From Sulfitobacter mediterraneus (lineage in GTDB: Bacteria; Pseudomonadota; Alphaproteobacteria; Rhodobacterales; Rhodobacteraceae), in the NCBI RefSeq assembly GCF_003054325.1, contig NZ_QBKU01000011.1, positions 100,841-164,840 of the forward strand: a DNA stretch of 64,000 bases. The letters run 5' to 3'. The notes under the pieces were generated by a model. That model was not told the DNA's origin. It saw only the letters and a list, made by a program, of their open reading frames with translations, and ran no database searches. Made by a program: the position numbers and the translations under genes. Positions 26,454 to 35,676 of this stretch are shown here, piece by piece; positions within the stretch are counted from its first letter, which is position 1, and each line of letters opens with the position of its first letter.

Positions 26454-27424
26454 CCCAACACCCCGTTACTTTGGACACGGTGCGCACCGCACAGAACGCT
26501 CTAGCCGATGTTGTTGTGCGTACGCCGATCCTTGAGAACGCTGACGTTAACGCCATGCTCGGTGGTCGGCTGCTATTAAAGGCCGAGAATTTTCAGCGCA
26601 CCGGTGCCTTTAAAATCCGGGGGGCCTTTTACCGGATCTCCAATCTCACTGCCAAGGAACGGGCACGCGGCACCGTCAGTTATTCGTCAGGCAACCATGC
26701 GCTTGGACTTGCGCGAGCAGCGCAAATGCTGGGCTCGTCCGCGATCCTTGTAATGCCCGCCGACGTGCCTGCCGCAAAAATGGCCGCCACCCGCGCCTTG
26801 GGAGCCGAGATTGTGACGTTTGAGCGGGACAGCGAAAACAGCGCTGAGGTGGTAGAACGCATAGCCTCACAAACAGGCCGCATCGAGGTTCCGCCAAGTG
26901 CCCATCCGCAGGTATTGGCTGGCGCGGGAACTGCGGCGCTTGAATTGGTTCAAGACGCAGGACCGCTGGACCAAGTTTTGGTGCCCTGCGGCGGCGGCGG
27001 CCTGACGGCGGCCACTGCGGCAGTGCTGGCTGAGGCATCGCCCGCCACCGAAGTTTTTTCTGCAGAACCTGAACTTTTTGATGACACGCGCCGGTCACTG
27101 CAAGCGGGCCAGCGTATCGGAAACCCGGCGGGCCAGCGCACGATCTGCGACGCGATCATGACGCCCATTCCCAATGACGTAACTTTCCCGATCAACCTTG
27201 ACCTGCTGGCGGGGGGCGTGACCGCAACGGATGCCGAAGTACGCGCCGCAATGCGCTTTGCTTTTGATCATTTCAAGATCGTCACCGAACCTGGCGCGGT
27301 TGTTGGCCTTGCTGCAATCCTGAACGGACAAATCGACATCAAGGGTCGCACAATTGCAACCGTCATCACCGGCGGGAATATAGACACGTCGCGGTTCGCG
27401 GCACTCACTGGAGACACATTATGA
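26450..27424 (+). CDS. EutB-like threonine/serine dehydratase-family PLP enzyme
   Basis: 324 residues from the GTG at 26450, which overlaps the previous stop as GTGA; an in-frame upstream start would lie in the deacylase gene. The PLP lysine sits in R-T-G-A-F-K-I-R-G near residue 54, S-S-G-N-H-A near 81 binds the substrate carboxylate, and the G-G-G-G loop near 180 holds the PLP phosphate. Fold type II enzymes of this group eliminate or replace beta- or gamma-groups of amino acids. In ectoine gene clusters the homologue is EutB. It overlaps the aquaporin gene by 4 bp. Confidence 0.82.
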   Translation: MTQHPVTLDTVRTAQNALADVVVRTPILENADVNAMLGGRLLLKAENFQRTGAFKIRGAFYRISNLTAKERARGTVSYSSGNHALGLARAAQMLGSSAILVMPADVPAAKMAATRALGAEIVTFERDSENSAEVVERIASQTGRIEVPPSAHPQVLAGAGTAALELVQDAGPLDQVLVPCGGGGLTAATAAVLAEASPATEVFSAEPELFDDTRRSLQAGQRIGNPAGQRTICDAIMTPIPNDVTFPINLDLLAGGVTATDAEVRAAMRFAFDHFKIVTEPGAVVGLAAILNGQIDIKGRTIATVITGGNIDTSRFAALTGDTL

Positions 27425-28086
27425 CACTCGAACGCCGGCTAATGGCAGAATGGTTGGGCACGTTTTCGCTTTTGGCGACGGTCATTGGATCGGGCATCAT
27501 GGCGGAGCGGCTGGCAGACGGGAACATCGCCATTGCGCTATTGGGAAATACCATCCCTACCGGGGCCATACTGGTGGTGTTGATTACCATTTTCGGCCCA
27601 ATCTCTGGTGCGCATTTCAACCCCGCAGTGACGCTCAGCTTCGCGATGCGCCGGGAAATCGCCAAGCGGGAGGCCGCGCTTTATGTGCTGGCGCAGGTCT
27701 TTGGCGGCATCATTGGGGTGCTTGCTGCACATGTGATGTTTGAACATCCACTGATTGATCCCTCCGCCACAGTGCGCAGTGGCATTGGCCAATGGGCGGG
27801 CGAATTTGTGGCCACCTTTGGCTTGGTCGGCACCATTCTTGCCTGTATCAAAGCCCGGCCTACGGCGGTTCCGATGGCCGTGGGTCTATATATCACGGCG
27901 GCCTATTGGTTTACCTCCTCCACCTCCTTTGCCAATCCAGCGGTGACCATTGCACGCGGGTTTTCCGATACATTTGCCGGGATTGCCCCTGTGGATGTGG
28001 CGGCGTTCATCGCGGTGCAGCTGGTCGCGGCGGTCCTGGCGACCCTGTTTTTCGGCTGGCTGTTGGACACAAGCGACGATGGTTGA
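27421..28086 (+). CDS. MIP-family aquaglyceroporin (AqpS-like)
   Basis: 221 residues, six membrane spans, and both channel NPA motifs: H-F-N-P-A-V-T near residue 66 and F-A-N-P-A-V-T near 178. In Sinorhizobium an aquaglyceroporin, AqpS, replaces the ArsB pump and lets As(III) or methylarsenicals flow out of the cell. The present gene lies in an ArsR-controlled, ArsH-ending operon in the same way. It overlaps its upstream neighbour by 4 bp and its downstream neighbour by 8 bp. Role by context; water or glycerol transport is the alternative. Confidence 0.85.
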   Translation: MTLERRLMAEWLGTFSLLATVIGSGIMAERLADGNIAIALLGNTIPTGAILVVLITIFGPISGAHFNPAVTLSFAMRREIAKREAALYVLAQVFGGIIGVLAAHVMFEHPLIDPSATVRSGIGQWAGEFVATFGLVGTILACIKARPTAVPMAVGLYITAAYWFTSSTSFANPAVTIARGFSDTFAGIAPVDVAAFIAVQLVAAVLATLFFGWLLDTSDDG

Positions 28087-29275
28087 AGAACCGTTCGACT
28101 TTGATGAGGTGATCAATCGGCGTGCAGTGCCTGCGCTCAAGGTTCATCCAATGGTCCTTGGCGCCGATGGGATGGATCTGTTTGCGGCTGGCGTGGCGGA
28201 CATGGACTTTCGCGCCCCGAGACCGGTGCTGGAGGCCATCGCAGCGCGCGCGGCCCACGGAGTGTTTGGCTATGAAACGGTACCGAGCGAATTGCTACCT
28301 GCGCTGTTGGGATGGCTGCGGAACCGGCATGATTGGGCGGTAGAAACAGATCACATTCTGCGTGCGCCCAACGTTCTGAACGCGCTTGCGATGGCGGCGA
28401 ACCTTTTCACCGATCCGGGGGACGGGATCATCATCCAGCCGCCGGTCTTCTTTGATTTTGAAGACATCATCGCAGAGAACGACCGCCGGCTGGTGGTCAA
28501 TCCGCTGGTGCTGTCCAATGGCCGTTACGAAATGGATTTTGCAAACTTTGAGGCTAGAGCGGCAAAACCCGACGTAAAAATGATGTTCCTGTGCAATCCG
28601 CACAACCCTGTCGGGCGGGTCTGGACAAAGGCCGAGCTGGCGCGGTTGGGTGCGATCTGCCGCAAACATGGCGTTGTGGTGGTCAGCGATGAAATCCACG
28701 GCGATATCACATTCTCCGGTCATCGCTACACGCCCTTTGCCTCGGTCTCCGAGGCAGACGCATTGAACAGCCTCACCTGCCTGTCCCCGGCAAAAAGTTT
28801 TAACATCGCTGCTTGCTGCTCTGCGTTCACCGTGGTGCCGGACGCGGCCCGCCGCGCTGCGTTCAAGGCCGAGAACAGCCGCCTAACGGTCAATAAAAAC
28901 AACGCCTTCGCCAGCGCCGCAATGCAGGCAGCGTATCTTGAGGGTGGTCCGTGGCTGGATGCGGTGAATGCCTATATCGAGGGCAATCTGGCGTTGGTTC
29001 GGGACCGCCTTGCAGATAGTCCTGAGGTCACTCTGATCGAACCAGAGGGCACGTTCCTGCTTTGGCTCGATTTCAACGGACTGGGGTTCGATCCCGCGCA
29101 TCTCACCGAATTTCTGCGCAGCAAGGCCGGCTGGGCCATCACCCGCGGCCTTGCCTTTGGCCCCTCTGGCGCTGGCTTTGGCCGGCTCAATATTGCCTGC
29201 CCGCGGACGCATCTGGACCGCGCCATGGACAGCCTGATCACTGCTCTCAAAACCCATCGAAAGACAACACCATGA
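28079..29275 (+). CDS. MalY/PatB-family PLP-dependent C-S lyase or aminotransferase
   Basis: 398 residues from the ATG at 28079. Fold type I PLP enzyme with N-P-H-N-P-V-G-R near residue 178, V-S-D-E-I-H-G-D near 212 (Asp pairing with the pyridine nitrogen), and the PLP lysine in S-P-A-K-S-F-N near 240. The D-E-I-H and S-P-x-K-x-F-N motifs are those of MalY/PatB cystathionine beta-lyases, which release thiols from cysteine conjugates, rather than of plain aspartate aminotransferases. Within an arsenic-type operon it may split a thiol or arsenic conjugate of an amino acid; this is inference. Confidence 0.8.
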   Translation: MVEEPFDFDEVINRRAVPALKVHPMVLGADGMDLFAAGVADMDFRAPRPVLEAIAARAAHGVFGYETVPSELLPALLGWLRNRHDWAVETDHILRAPNVLNALAMAANLFTDPGDGIIIQPPVFFDFEDIIAENDRRLVVNPLVLSNGRYEMDFANFEARAAKPDVKMMFLCNPHNPVGRVWTKAELARLGAICRKHGVVVVSDEIHGDITFSGHRYTPFASVSEADALNSLTCLSPAKSFNIAACCSAFTVVPDAARRAAFKAENSRLTVNKNNAFASAAMQAAYLEGGPWLDAVNAYIEGNLALVRDRLADSPEVTLIEPEGTFLLWLDFNGLGFDPAHLTEFLRSKAGWAITRGLAFGPSGAGFGRLNIACPRTHLDRAMDSLITALKTHRKTTP

Positions 29276-29982
29276 CCGATACACCAAACATCGAAAACGA
29301 CCACTTTCGCGACATCGACTCCGACCGGTTGTTTGCCAATGATGCCTCCGCCCATGCGCCACGCATCCTGTTGCTTTATGGCTCCTTGCGGGACCGGTCC
29401 TTCAGCCGCCTTATGACCGAAGAGGCCGCCCGCGTTTTGACGCGGTTTGGCGCTGAGACAAAAACCTTTAATCCCAGCGGCTTGCCCCTGCCCGATGACG
29501 CCGAGGCCGATCATCCCAAAGTACAGGAATTGCGTGATCTGGTCAGCTGGAGCGAGGGCATGGTGTGGTGTTCCCCCGAACGGCACGGCGCCATGACAGG
29601 GATTATGAAAGCGCAGATCGACTGGATCCCGCTTTCGCTGGGCGCGGTCCGGCCCACGCAGGGCAAAACGCTGGCCCTGATGCAGGTCAATGGCGGCTCG
29701 CAAAGTTTCAACGCCGTCAATCAGTTGCGGATCCTTGGCCGTTGGATGCGGCTTTTGACCATCCCCAATCAATCCTCAACGCCCAAAGCGTTTCTGGAAT
29801 TTGATGACAATGACCGGATGATGCCCTCGCCGAACTACGACCGGATGGTCGATGTGATGGAAGAGCTGGTGAAATTCACCCTGCTAACGCGAGGGCGCAA
29901 AGATTACCTGGTCGAACGTTATAGCGAGCGCAAGGAGACCGGCGAAGCCCTGATCAAACGGGTCAATCAACGCGCAGGTTGA
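29272..29982 (+). CDS. arsH: ArsH, NADPH-dependent FMN reductase
   Basis: 236 residues from the ATG at 29272 (overlapping the previous stop as ATGA). It has the ArsH-specific phosphate-binding motif [13 protein letters not shown] near residue 35 and the flavin-contact segment C-S-P-E-R-H-G near 98. ArsH oxidises toxic trivalent organoarsenicals such as methylarsenite to the pentavalent form and also reduces quinones or azo dyes. It is the strongest arsenic marker of the operon and its last gene. Confidence 0.92.
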   Translation: MTDTPNIENDHFRDIDSDRLFANDASAHAPRILLLYGSLRDRSFSRLMTEEAARVLTRFGAETKTFNPSGLPLPDDAEADHPKVQELRDLVSWSEGMVWCSPERHGAMTGIMKAQIDWIPLSLGAVRPTQGKTLALMQVNGGSQSFNAVNQLRILGRWMRLLTIPNQSSTPKAFLEFDDNDRMMPSPNYDRMVDVMEELVKFTLLTRGRKDYLVERYSERKETGEALIKRVNQRAG

Positions 29983-30063
29983 TCTGGCAGATCGGGCAAG
30001 GCGAAATTTAGCACCAGATGCTCTCATTGCTCATGCGGGGCAACTGCCGCTTGCAGATGTTGT

Positions 30064-30098
30064 AAAAAGCTTCGGCATCTTCCTTCGGAAGAGCTTTT
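30064..30098 (-). terminator. intrinsic terminator of the tRNA-Leu gene
   Basis: Read on the minus strand: AAAAGC-TCTTCC-GAA-GGAAGA, a 7-nt bulge, then GCTTTTT. The outer arms AAAAGC/GCTTTT and inner arms TCTTCC/GGAAGA pair fully, and the run of T follows. It lies directly at the 3' end of the tRNA. Confidence 0.75.
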
Positions 30099-30184
30099 GG
30101 TGCGGGCGGTGGGACTCGAACCCACACGGGGCTACGCCCCAACAGATTTTAAGTCTGGTATGTCTACCATTCCATCACGCCCGC
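30098..30184 (-). tRNA. tRNA-Leu (anticodon UAA)
   Basis: 87 nt including an encoded CCA. The acceptor stem GCGGGCG pairs with CGCCCGC before discriminator A. The anticodon stem-loop reads CAGA-CTTAAAA-TCTG with anticodon TAA. A long variable arm (GGGGC-GTA-GCCCC) marks a class II tRNA, and the T-loop is GTTCGAGTC. Confidence 0.96.
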
Positions 30185-30231
30185 GCCGGGTGATGGGCGC
30201 ACCATAGCCATGCGGCGGGCGGTGTAAATGC

Positions 30232-30798
30232 CTATAGATCCTCGCCTTGCGGTCCAAGCGGTGCGCCCTTCGCCAACAGCGCCGCTTCGGACAACCAAGG
30301 ATTGTTCTCAACCGCCTCCAGCAGTTGCTTGCGGGCCGCAGAAAGCTGGCCCAGGTTCATCAATGTCAGCGCCCGGCCCGACTGCGCGGCGACATGCAAA
30401 GGCTGCAACGCCAGCGCCGCATCGAGATCCACCAATGCTTTGGCATAGTCCTGCCGCAGGAAATGAATATAGGCCCGCTGATTGAAACCTTCGGCATACT
30501 CCGGGCAATACGCAACCAGCCGGTCAAAGGCCGCAAGCGCCCCAAGAAAATCGTAGGAATCGCGTTTGCGCATCCCGGCATCCAGCACCTCTTGGGCGGC
30601 CTCGTCCGGTGCCCTTAGCCAGACTTGCCACATGGCCTGCGATGCCCGCCGCCCATCGGTAAAGGTCTGTGCCGACTGCGCGTCAGCAAAAAGCCCAAGC
30701 AGTTCGGCGCGGGTGTCGGCAGGCGCGGGGCAATCCGCAAAAAGCGGCCCAGCCCAAAGGGCGGTCACCAACGCTGGGATCAAACTGGACCGGATCAT
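30232..30798 (-). CDS. secreted tetratricopeptide-repeat protein
   Basis: 188 residues with a signal peptide ending L-F-A near residue 21. Two to three TPR-like helix pairs can be seen between about residues 85 and 165 (A-L-A-A-F-D-R-L-V, E-G-F-N-Q-R-A-Y-I-H-F, A-L-V-D-L-D-A-A-L-A-L-Q-P). TPR units bind proteins, so a scaffolding role in the periplasm is likely. It has no functional partner next to it; the gene stands between the tRNA-Leu and the proline regulator. Confidence 0.75.
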   Translation of the reverse strand: MIRSSLIPALVTALWAGPLFADCPAPADTRAELLGLFADAQSAQTFTDGRRASQAMWQVWLRAPDEAAQEVLDAGMRKRDSYDFLGALAAFDRLVAYCPEYAEGFNQRAYIHFLRQDYAKALVDLDAALALQPLHVAAQSGRALTLMNLGQLSAARKQLLEAVENNPWLSEAALLAKGAPLGPQGEDL

Positions 30799-30829
30799 CC
30801 CATAATAAAGAGCGCCCGGCCCTATTCCG

Positions 30830-31306
30830 TCAAGTGCCGTCCGTCAGCATGGTGCCTTTGACCGCCTCCATCGCGACATAGGTCGAGGTGTTAGAAACAT
30901 GCGGCAGCGCCGAGATTGTCTCGCCCAAAAACCGCCGGTAAGCGGACATGTCGCGGGTCCGAACCTTGAGTAGGTAATCAAAATGACTGGCGATCATATG
31001 CGCCTGCTCAATCTCCGGCACCTTCAGAACGGCGGCATTGAATTTGCGCAGCGCGGCCTCGCGGGTGTCATCCAATCGCACCTCGACAAAGGCCACATGA
31101 TCCAATCCCAGCCGGATTGGATCCAGCATGGCGCGGTAGCCTTGGATCACGCCGCTTTCCTCAAGCCGCCGCAGCCGCGCCTGCGTTGGGGATTTCGACA
31201 ATCCGATGCGTTTGGCCAGTTCTGTGACCGAGATCCGGCCATCTTGCCCCAGAACACCAAGGATCGCTGAGTCGAAGCGATCCAAACTGACCTTTCCACT
31301 TTGCAT
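30830..31306 (-). CDS. putR: Lrp/AsnC-family regulator of proline use (PutR)
   Basis: 158 residues. The N-terminal helix-turn-helix (I-S-V-T-E-L-A-K-R-I-G-L-S-K-S-P near residues 24-39) is followed by an RAM effector-binding domain (A-H-M-I-A-S-H-F-D-Y-L-L-K-V). It is divergent from putA across 111 bp. In alphaproteobacteria such as Agrobacterium and Rhodobacter a gene in this position, PutR, activates putA when proline is present. Confidence 0.88.
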   Translation of the reverse strand: MQSGKVSLDRFDSAILGVLGQDGRISVTELAKRIGLSKSPTQARLRRLEESGVIQGYRAMLDPIRLGLDHVAFVEVRLDDTREAALRKFNAAVLKVPEIEQAHMIASHFDYLLKVRTRDMSAYRRFLGETISALPHVSNTSTYVAMEAVKGTMLTDGT

Positions 31307-31327
31307 CGCTGTTCTCCTGAAATTTGG

Positions 31328-31369
31328 TCATTATGACTTCGTTTTTTCATAAACTAAGTCATTCAGACC
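31328..31369. promoter_or_regulatory. paired Lrp-type operators in the putR-putA promoter
   Basis: Two related palindromes: GTCA-TTA-TGAC at 31328-31338 and GTC-ATTCA-GAC at 31359-31369. Their centres are 31 bp apart, three helical turns, as expected for an octameric Lrp-type protein. Assignment to PutR is by position. Confidence 0.5.
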
Positions 31370-31417
31370 GTCAAATCCAGTGTACTTACGATAAATCCCT
31401 TCTGACTGGAGTTTCCA

Positions 31418-34400
31418 ATGGCCCATGACGTCGCTTCCCCGCTGAGCTTGATGATTGATCAAGGTACCTACGCCGATCCTGAACAGGTGCTGCCCGAACT
31501 GATCCGCACCGCCGATCTGTCTGCGGATGCCCGCGCCGCGATCAGTGCAGACGCCGCTGCGCTGGTGCGCGGCATTCGCGGCGCCACGGCGCCCGGCATG
31601 ATGGAAGTGTTTCTTGCCGAATATGGCCTCTCGACGGACGAAGGCGTCGCGCTGATGTGTCTCGCGGAGGCTCTGTTGCGGGTGCCGGATGCCGATACCA
31701 TTGATGCCCTGATCGAGGACAAGATCGCGCCGTCCGATTGGGGCCGCCATATGGGGCATTCTACCTCAAGCCTCGTGAACGCATCCACTTGGGCGCTGAT
31801 GTTGACGGGCCGTGTGCTGGACGACGATCAGCCCGGACCGGTGCGCCATCTGCGGGCCGCGATCAAACGTTTGGGGGAGCCGGTGATCCGCACCGCCGTG
31901 TCCCGTGCCATGAAGGAAATGGGCCGGCAGTTTGTATTGGGCGAGGATATCAACGCCGCGATGACCCGTGCCCAAGGCATGGAAAAGAAAGGTTATACCT
32001 ATAGCTATGACATGCTGGGCGAAGCGGCGCGGACCGAGGCGGATGCCAAGCGCTATCACCTGAGCTACAGCCGGGCGATTTCGGCGATTGCCACGGCCTG
32101 TACTGACGAGGACATTCGCAAAAACCCCGGCATTTCGGTCAAGCTCAGCGCCCTGCACCCCCGTTATGAGGTCGCACAGCATGACGCGGTGATGCGCGAT
32201 CTGGTGCCGCGTTTGCGGGCGCTGGCGCTGCTCGCGAAATCGGCGGGCATGGGGCTGAACGTCGATGCCGAAGAGGCCGATCGCCTGGCTCTGTCGCTGG
32301 AGGTGATTGACCGCGTGATGTCCGAACCGGCCTTGGCGGGCTGGGACGGATTTGGCGTTGTGGTACAGGCATTTGGCCCCCGTGCGGGCCGGGTGATTGA
32401 TGCGCTTTATGAGATGGCACAGCGCCATGACCGCCGGATCATGGTGCGGTTGGTCAAGGGCGCCTATTGGGACACCGAGATCAAGCGGGCGCAGGTCGAG
32501 GGGATTGATGGCTTTCCCGTCTTCACCGAAAAAGCCGCAACCGATGTCAGCTATATCGCCAATGCACGCAAATTGCTGGGCATGACGGACCGGATTTATC
32601 CGCAATTCGCCACCCACAACGCACATACGGTTTGTGCGGTTCTCAAAATGGCACAAGACAAAGAAGCGTTTGAATTCCAGCGCTTGCACGGCATGGGTGA
32701 AACCTTGCATAACTTGGTTCTGGAACAGAACGGCACCCGCTGCCGCATCTATGCCCCCGTTGGTGCGCATCGCGATTTGCTGGCCTATCTGGTGCGGCGT
32801 CTGCTGGAAAACGGCGCAAACTCCAGCTTTGTGAACCAGATCGTTGATGAGGACGTCCCGCCAGAGGTGGTCGCGGCCGATCCGTTTGAGAGCCTCGGCC
32901 TTACTGGCATGGTGATCCCGAAAGGGCCGGAGGTCTTTTTGCCCCAGCGCGGCAATGCCATCGGCTTTGATCTGGCCCATACACCGACCTTGCAAGCGAT
33001 TGATGCCGCACGCGACCCGTTTAAAGCCCACCAATGGCAGGCCGGTCCGTTGCTGGCGGTCGAGGCCAAGCCAGACGCCGCCACTGCTGTGGTTAATCCG
33101 GCCGATCCGGCCCTGTCACCGGGTGAGGTCCGCAACGCATCAAAGGCGGATGTAAAAGCGGCCCTTGATCACGCCGCGCCGTGGGATGCGCCCTTAGCCA
33201 CCCGCCGTGATGTGCTGCTGAAGGCCGCCGCGCTGATCGAAGACAACTATGGCGAAATTTTTGCATTGCTGACGCGGGAGGCCGGAAAAGGCCTGCCCGA
33301 TTGTGTCGCCGAACTGCGCGAAGGTGTTGATTTCTTGCGTTACTATGCCGGACAGGCCACCAATATGCCGCCTGCTGGGATTTTTACCTGTATTTCGCCT
33401 TGGAACTTCCCGATGGCGATCTTTGTCGGGCAAATCTCGGCGGCTTTGGCGGCGGGCAATGCGGTTTTGGCCAAACCTGCGGAGCAAACACCGCTGGTGG
33501 CCCATGTCACTGTGTCGCTGCTGCACAAGGCGGGCGTGCCGCGCAGTGCCTTGCAATTGCTGCCCGGCGGCGGCGCTGTTGGGGCAGCCCTGACCTCTGA
33601 TCCGCGCATTGGCGGCGTGGCCTTTACCGGCTCAACCGCCACCGCGATGCGCATCCGTGCGGCGATGGCCAACCATTGCGCGCCCGGCACACCATTGATT
33701 GCAGAAACCGGCGGTCTGAACGCGATGATTGTGGACAGCACCGCCTTGCCCGAACAGGCCGTGCAGGCGATTGTCGAAAGCGCGTTCCAATCCGCAGGGC
33801 AGCGGTGTTCGGCCTTGCGCTGTCTCTATGTGCAGGACGACATTGCCGAAGATCTAACCAAGATGCTGATCGGCGCGATGGAGGCCCTCAAAATGGGCGA
33901 TCCATGGCAGCTCAGCACAGATGTCGGCCCCGTGATTGACGCACAGGCCCGTAAAGGCATCACCGATCATATCGAGGCGGCCCGCAACGAGGGCCGCGTT
34001 CTGGCCGAGATCAAAGCGCCGACAGATGGCACATTCGTTGCCCCCACCATCATCCGGGTGAACGGCATTGCCGATCTGGAGCGTGAAATCTTTGGCCCCG
34101 TGCTGCATCTTGCGACGTTCAAATCGCATGAACTGGACAGTGTGATCGATGCGATCAACGGCACCGGATACGGGCTGACCTTTGGGTTGCACACGCGGAT
34201 CGATGACCGGGTGCAACATGTCTCGGAACGGATCGAGGCGGGCAACGTCTATATCAACCGCAACCAGATCGGCGCAATTGTCGGCAGCCAACCCTTTGGC
34301 GGCGAAGGTCTTTCTGGTACGGGGCCCAAGGCGGGCGGGCCGAACTATCTGCCACGGTTCTCTGCGCCAGATCACAAATCTCTCGATGGAAACTGGGATG

Positions 34401-34840
34401 GCGTTCAGGGTGCATTGCCATCGCTGCCTGCTCATGGTCCGGCCTTGCCAATTGAGACCCTGTCGATGCCGGGGCCTACGGGCGAATCCAATCGCCTGTC
34501 CACCCTGCCCCGTCCGGCCTTGCTGTGTATGGGCCCGGGGGCCGATGTCGCCTCCGAACAGGCCCGCGCGGTTACGGCCCTTGGCGGCGTTGCTTTGCAG
34601 GCTGGTGGCGGTTTTGATCCAGCAGCGTTGACTGACGGCCCGGCCTATGGCGGCGTTCTGTGGTGGGGCGACGAAGAAACCGCACGGCAGATCGAACAGG
34701 CGCTGGCGCAGCGCAATGGCCCGATCTTGCCGTTGATCCATGGTCTGCCGGACACGGCACGGGTCCGCGCAGAACGGCACGTTTGTGTGGATACCACCGC
34801 CTCGGGCGGCAACGCGGCCTTGCTCGGCGCGGTCACCTAA
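31418..34840 (+). CDS. putA: PutA, bifunctional proline dehydrogenase / glutamate-semialdehyde dehydrogenase
   Basis: 1140 residues. The N-terminal half is the FAD-dependent proline dehydrogenase barrel; the C-terminal half is a P5C (glutamate semialdehyde) dehydrogenase with catalytic Cys in A-G-Q-R-C-S-A-L-R near residue 795 and Glu in A-E-T-G-G-L-N near 762. Together they turn proline into glutamate with channelling of the intermediate. There is no ribbon-helix-helix DNA-binding domain at the N-terminus, in keeping with control by a separate PutR. The final 100 residues are a variable tail domain. Confidence 0.96.
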   Translation: MAHDVASPLSLMIDQGTYADPEQVLPELIRTADLSADARAAISADAAALVRGIRGATAPGMMEVFLAEYGLSTDEGVALMCLAEALLRVPDADTIDALIEDKIAPSDWGRHMGHSTSSLVNASTWALMLTGRVLDDDQPGPVRHLRAAIKRLGEPVIRTAVSRAMKEMGRQFVLGEDINAAMTRAQGMEKKGYTYSYDMLGEAARTEADAKRYHLSYSRAISAIATACTDEDIRKNPGISVKLSALHPRYEVAQHDAVMRDLVPRLRALALLAKSAGMGLNVDAEEADRLALSLEVIDRVMSEPALAGWDGFGVVVQAFGPRAGRVIDALYEMAQRHDRRIMVRLVKGAYWDTEIKRAQVEGIDGFPVFTEKAATDVSYIANARKLLGMTDRIYPQFATHNAHTVCAVLKMAQDKEAFEFQRLHGMGETLHNLVLEQNGTRCRIYAPVGAHRDLLAYLVRRLLENGANSSFVNQIVDEDVPPEVVAADPFESLGLTGMVIPKGPEVFLPQRGNAIGFDLAHTPTLQAIDAARDPFKAHQWQAGPLLAVEAKPDAATAVVNPADPALSPGEVRNASKADVKAALDHAAPWDAPLATRRDVLLKAAALIEDNYGEIFALLTREAGKGLPDCVAELREGVDFLRYYAGQATNMPPAGIFTCISPWNFPMAIFVGQISAALAAGNAVLAKPAEQTPLVAHVTVSLLHKAGVPRSALQLLPGGGAVGAALTSDPRIGGVAFTGSTATAMRIRAAMANHCAPGTPLIAETGGLNAMIVDSTALPEQAVQAIVESAFQSAGQRCSALRCLYVQDDIAEDLTKMLIGAMEALKMGDPWQLSTDVGPVIDAQARKGITDHIEAARNEGRVLAEIKAPTDGTFVAPTIIRVNGIADLEREIFGPVLHLATFKSHELDSVIDAINGTGYGLTFGLHTRIDDRVQHVSERIEAGNVYINRNQIGAIVGSQPFGGEGLSGTGPKAGGPNYLPRFSAPDHKSLDGNWDGVQGALPSLPAHGPALPIETLSMPGPTGESNRLSTLPRPALLCMGPGADVASEQARAVTALGGVALQAGGGFDPAALTDGPAYGGVLWWGDEETARQIEQALAQRNGPILPLIHGLPDTARVRAERHVCVDTTASGGNAALLGAVT

Positions 34841-34843
34841 ACG

Positions 34844-34877
34844 GCATTGGGCCGGGCAGCATTGCCCGGCCCAATGC
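34844..34877 (+). terminator. stem-loop after putA
   Basis: A perfect 14-bp stem, GCATTGGGCCGGGC / GCCCGGCCCAATGC, with a 6-nt loop, 3 bp after the putA stop. There is no T-tract, so it may act with Rho or as an mRNA 3' end. Confidence 0.65.
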
Positions 34878-34932
34878 ACAGATTGACCACACCTGCCTTG
34901 ACCCCGGCGGACCAATCGCAGAGCGTGCGGTC

Positions 34933-35676
34933 ATGTTTCCAATACGCGATCACAACCCGTCAGGGCGCACGCCCTATGTCACCTATGCCTTGATGGCGAT
35001 GAACATCGGCATTTTTCTCAGCTATGTGCCGCTGTTGACCGAACCTAGGGCGCTCTATGCCTTTTATGATGCATGGGCATTGATCCCGGCGCGGATCGGC
35101 ATGGGACAGGGGTTTGAAGGGCTTTTTACCTCGATGTTCCTGCATGGCGGCTGGATGCATCTTCTGGGCAACATGCTGTTTTTATGGATATTTGGCGACA
35201 ATATCGAAGACGAGATGGGGCATGTCCGCTATATGTTGTTCTACATTGCCTGCGGTGTCGCTGCGGGGCTTGCACAGGTGTGGTTTGAGCCATCATCGCG
35301 CGTGCCAATGGTCGGCGCGTCCGGCGCGATTGCGGGTGTTATGGGCGCCTATCTGCTGCTGTTCCCAAAGGCCAAGGTCGATATCCTGATCATATTTGTG
35401 GTGTTTTTCCGCATCTTTCCAATCCCGGCATGGATTATGCTGGCGCTGTGGTTCGGCGCGCAGTTTTTGGGCGGTATTGCGGCCGATGCTGGAACGGGCG
35501 GCGTGGCCTATTGGGCCCATGCGGGCGGTTTTGTGGCCGGGTTGACCTTTGCACTGCCACTGTGGTTGCGGCGCGGCGCGGGATCGTTCTGGGCCCGCAA
35601 TGAAGGACACCCGCCGCATCCCCCCGCCGAATATCCGATGCTCAAAAGCAGTATTCCAAAGGTGCGGCGCAAATGA
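34933..35676 (+). CDS. rhomboid-family intramembrane serine protease
   Basis: 247 residues from the ATG at 34933. Six membrane segments; the catalytic Ser is in G-A-S-G-A-I-A near residue 135, the partner His in Y-W-A-H-A-G-G-F near 195, and the conserved H-G-G-W-M-H-L-L-G-N near 72 holds the oxyanion-site residues. Rhomboids cut single-pass membrane proteins inside the bilayer. The stop overlaps the next start (ATGA). The upstream in-frame extension lies inside putA and was left out. Confidence 0.9.
   Translation: MFPIRDHNPSGRTPYVTYALMAMNIGIFLSYVPLLTEPRALYAFYDAWALIPARIGMGQGFEGLFTSMFLHGGWMHLLGNMLFLWIFGDNIEDEMGHVRYMLFYIACGVAAGLAQVWFEPSSRVPMVGASGAIAGVMGAYLLLFPKAKVDILIIFVVFFRIFPIPAWIMLALWFGAQFLGGIAADAGTGGVAYWAHAGGFVAGLTFALPLWLRRGAGSFWARNEGHPPHPPAEYPMLKSSIPKVRRK

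Noticed and set aside
25434..27424. A plain ectoine degradation cluster
   Set aside because: DoeB- and EutB-like genes are present, but there is no adjacent ectoine hydrolase with the expected partners, no EutC, no ectoine importer and no EnuR/AsnC regulator; the operon is under ArsR and ends with arsH.
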